Shown: positions 7,221-8,496 of the stretch, in pieces
Layout of the letters: every line of letters begins with the position of its first letter
Position numbering within the stretch: the stretch's first letter is position 1
NCBI GenBank assembly: GCA_020427625.1
Contig: JAGQOI010000218.1
Location: 1-8,496, forward strand
Source: Phycisphaerales bacterium
GTDB taxonomy: Bacteria; Planctomycetota; Phycisphaerae; Phycisphaerales; SM1A02
Direction: 5' to 3'
DNA length: 8,496 nt
Notes under the pieces: model-generated
Seen by the model: only the letters and a program-made list of their open reading frames with translations
What the model was told of the DNA's origin: nothing
The model's database searches: none
Made by a program: the position numbers and the translations under genes

Positions 7221-7225
7221 AGGGA
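7220..7225 (+). promoter_or_regulatory. Shine-Dalgarno-like AAGGGA for the beta-helix gene
   Basis: AAGGGA lies 7 nt upstream of the ATG at 7233, a standard spacing. It is the reason for choosing this start over the in-frame ATG at 7176. It is the only AAGG-type site seen upstream of a gene in the window. Confidence 0.5.
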
Positions 7226-7232
7226 CCTGCAA

Positions 7233-8496
7233 ATGCCTCGAACTCCATACACCGGTATCCCGGACGCGGTGGCCGGGCTGTTCCTCAGCGCCCCGATGAC
7301 GGCCGGCGACGTGCCCTTCGAAGAGTCGTTCGAGTCGCTCGGACCGCCGGCCGGGGACGGGCCCTCCGGGCTCGTCGACGCCGGGTGGCAGTTCAGCGTC
7401 CAGGCGACGGCCGGCGGCGGGGAGGTCTGGCACGAAGGACCCGAGTGCGGCGCGTGCTGGCCGAACTGGCCCGCCTACGACGGCGATCACTACCTGATGA
7501 TCGGCGACGGGATCGTCGCCGGACCGGGTGATGCCGCCAGCGCCTGGGCCGTCCTGCCCGACGTGCCCGGAATCGCGCCGGGTGACGTGCTCACCTTCCG
7601 TCTGCGCGGGTTCCCGAACTTCACCGACGTGCTTCAGGTCCGCTTCGCGCCGAACGGCGGCACGGGGACGGGGACGGGCGCGTTCGACGTCGGCGACTTC
7701 ACCGACCTGCTGTTCGAGGAGGACCTGCGCGTCCCCTGCGAGTTCCCGTTCGGATGCGCGATGGACGACGAGTGGTACATCGTCCAGGTCCCGATTCCGC
7801 GCGCCGGACGACTCGCGGTCCGGTACTTCATTCCGCAGCAGGCGAGCGGAGGCAGCGGCTCGCACGTTGCGATCGATGCCCTCGCGATCGGTCCCGCCCT
7901 CTCCGAGCCGCCCTATCCCGCGCCGGGCGAGACCGTGCACTGGACGCTCGACGGCAGTCCGTACGTCGTGCCCGACCATCGCACCGTTCCCGCGGGCGCG
8001 ACGGTCATCATCGACGCCGGCGTGACGATCGACATCGAGGACGAGAAGTCGATCCTCGTCGAAGGCGTCGTCGAGGCGCAGGGCACGGCCGCGCAGCCGA
8101 TCGTGGTGAACGCGCCGAGCCCGCTCGCGCACATCGACGTCTCCGGCGGCGGCATCGTGATGTTCGACCACGTCGACATCGGATGTCGGCTGCAGGTCGA
8201 GCCGGGCAACATCTTCGGCTCGCCGCGCGGGACGTTCATCGCGACGAACGCCCACTTCCGCGATCACGCCGACATCGGCGGCGCTCAACTCGGTCACGCC
8301 CGGGCCCTGCTCGTCCTCGATCAGTGCACGTTCGACGGCACGCGGGTGCGGCACTCCCTCTGCCAGGCCGACGTGCGTCATGCGACGTTCACCGATTCCG
8401 GCCAGATCGGCCTCTCGCTGCACGGCTACGTGTACCTCGAGGACGTGTCCATGACGAACGGTCAGATCGAACTCGGCGCCCGGCGCGGCCCGCAGC
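7233..8496 (+). CDS. Choice-of-anchor J plus right-handed beta-helix protein, 3' end outside window
   Basis: The frame is open for 421 complete codons to the right edge. A jelly-roll domain of the choice-of-anchor J type spans about residues 28-225. It begins with FEESFESLG, has GWQF and the hallmark GDHYLMIGDG at 84-93, and ends with ASGGSGSHVAIDALAIG. From Trp237 (WTLDGSPYVV) a right-handed parallel beta-helix begins; the following VPAGATVIIDAGVTI and VEGVVEAQGTAAQPIVV are the usual entry rungs of such secreted helices, and degenerate rungs continue to the edge. Such proteins are normally exported and bind or cleave polysaccharide or sit on the cell surface; no catalytic residues can be assigned. 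The signal peptide is atypical: a short hydrophobic run (AVAGLFLSAPM) ending in TA just before GDVP. Any C-terminal sorting signal would be beyond the window. Unlike the two propeller proteins it shows no lipobox. Confidence 0.85.
   Translation, partial: MPRTPYTGIPDAVAGLFLSAPMTAGDVPFEESFESLGPPAGDGPSGLVDAGWQFSVQATAGGGEVWHEGPECGACWPNWPAYDGDHYLMIGDGIVAGPGDAASAWAVLPDVPGIAPGDVLTFRLRGFPNFTDVLQVRFAPNGGTGTGTGAFDVGDFTDLLFEEDLRVPCEFPFGCAMDDEWYIVQVPIPRAGRLAVRYFIPQQASGGSGSHVAIDALAIGPALSEPPYPAPGETVHWTLDGSPYVVPDHRTVPAGATVIIDAGVTIDIEDEKSILVEGVVEAQGTAAQPIVVNAPSPLAHIDVSGGGIVMFDHVDIGCRLQVEPGNIFGSPRGTFIATNAHFRDHADIGGAQLGHARALLVLDQCTFDGTRVRHSLCQADVRHATFTDSGQIGLSLHGYVYLEDVSMTNGQIELGARRGPQ

Larger units (their letters stand above)
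7064..7232. other. Intergenic spacer before the beta-helix gene
   Basis: These 169 bp separate the CRTAC1-like gene from the anchor J/beta-helix gene. They hold a 20-bp hairpin, a 13-bp tandem repeat and a Shine-Dalgarno-like AAGGGA. An upstream in-frame ATG at 7176 would add 19 residues (starting MHRGAV) that are charged and not signal-like, and it lacks a ribosome-binding site. No convincing -35/-10 pair was found on the plus strand, so read-through from the upstream operon or a non-standard promoter remains possible. Confidence 0.5.

Noticed and set aside
7109..7531. A 140-codon plus-strand frame across the spacer and the start of the beta-helix gene
   Set aside because: It is Arg-rich and has no signal or domain. 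The frame starting at 7233 gives recognisable anchor J and beta-helix motifs.

Overview
The window is a high-GC bacterial segment with long genes, strong G/C preference at third codon positions and very little intergenic DNA. It encodes several large exported proteins built from TPR, FG-GAP/VCBS and ASPIC/UnbV modules, plus a choice-of-anchor J/beta-helix protein. That repertoire fits Planctomycetota (perhaps a Phycisphaerae-like lineage). Acidobacteriota or another environmental high-GC phylum is also possible, and no rRNA or taxonomic marker settles it.

Left block, minus strand: a nitrilase-superfamily C-N hydrolase (3779 to 2778) is followed, with an ATGA stop/start overlap, by a very large lipoprotein (2781 to 1, cut by the left edge). 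The lipoprotein contains, in order, a lipobox, TPRs, an FG-GAP/VCBS propeller, a diverged ASPIC/UnbV domain and a further C-terminal beta-rich domain. The two look like one translationally coupled operon.

Centre: 107 bp (3780-3886) separate the nitrilase gene from a divergent plus-strand operon. This spacer holds two short inverted repeats. A TATCAT box lies so close to the downstream ATG that the plus-strand transcript may be leaderless.

Right block, plus strand: a membrane-anchored TPR protein (3887-5302) is followed after 15 bp by a CRTAC1-type lipoprotein (5318-7063) with seven VCBS repeats and a canonical C-terminal ASPIC/UnbV domain. After a 169-bp spacer with a hairpin, a 13-bp tandem repeat and a Shine-Dalgarno-like AAGGGA, a predicted secreted choice-of-anchor J plus right-handed beta-helix protein starts at 7233 and runs off the right edge.

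The main point of interest is that the two divergent operons carry the same module set in two forms. It is one polypeptide (TPR + VCBS + ASPIC) on the minus strand and two adjacent genes (TPR, then VCBS + ASPIC) on the plus strand. This suggests that the split pair works as a complex outside the cytoplasm. No RNA genes, mobile elements, CRISPR arrays or defence genes were seen. No stretch over 300 bases lacks a gene.
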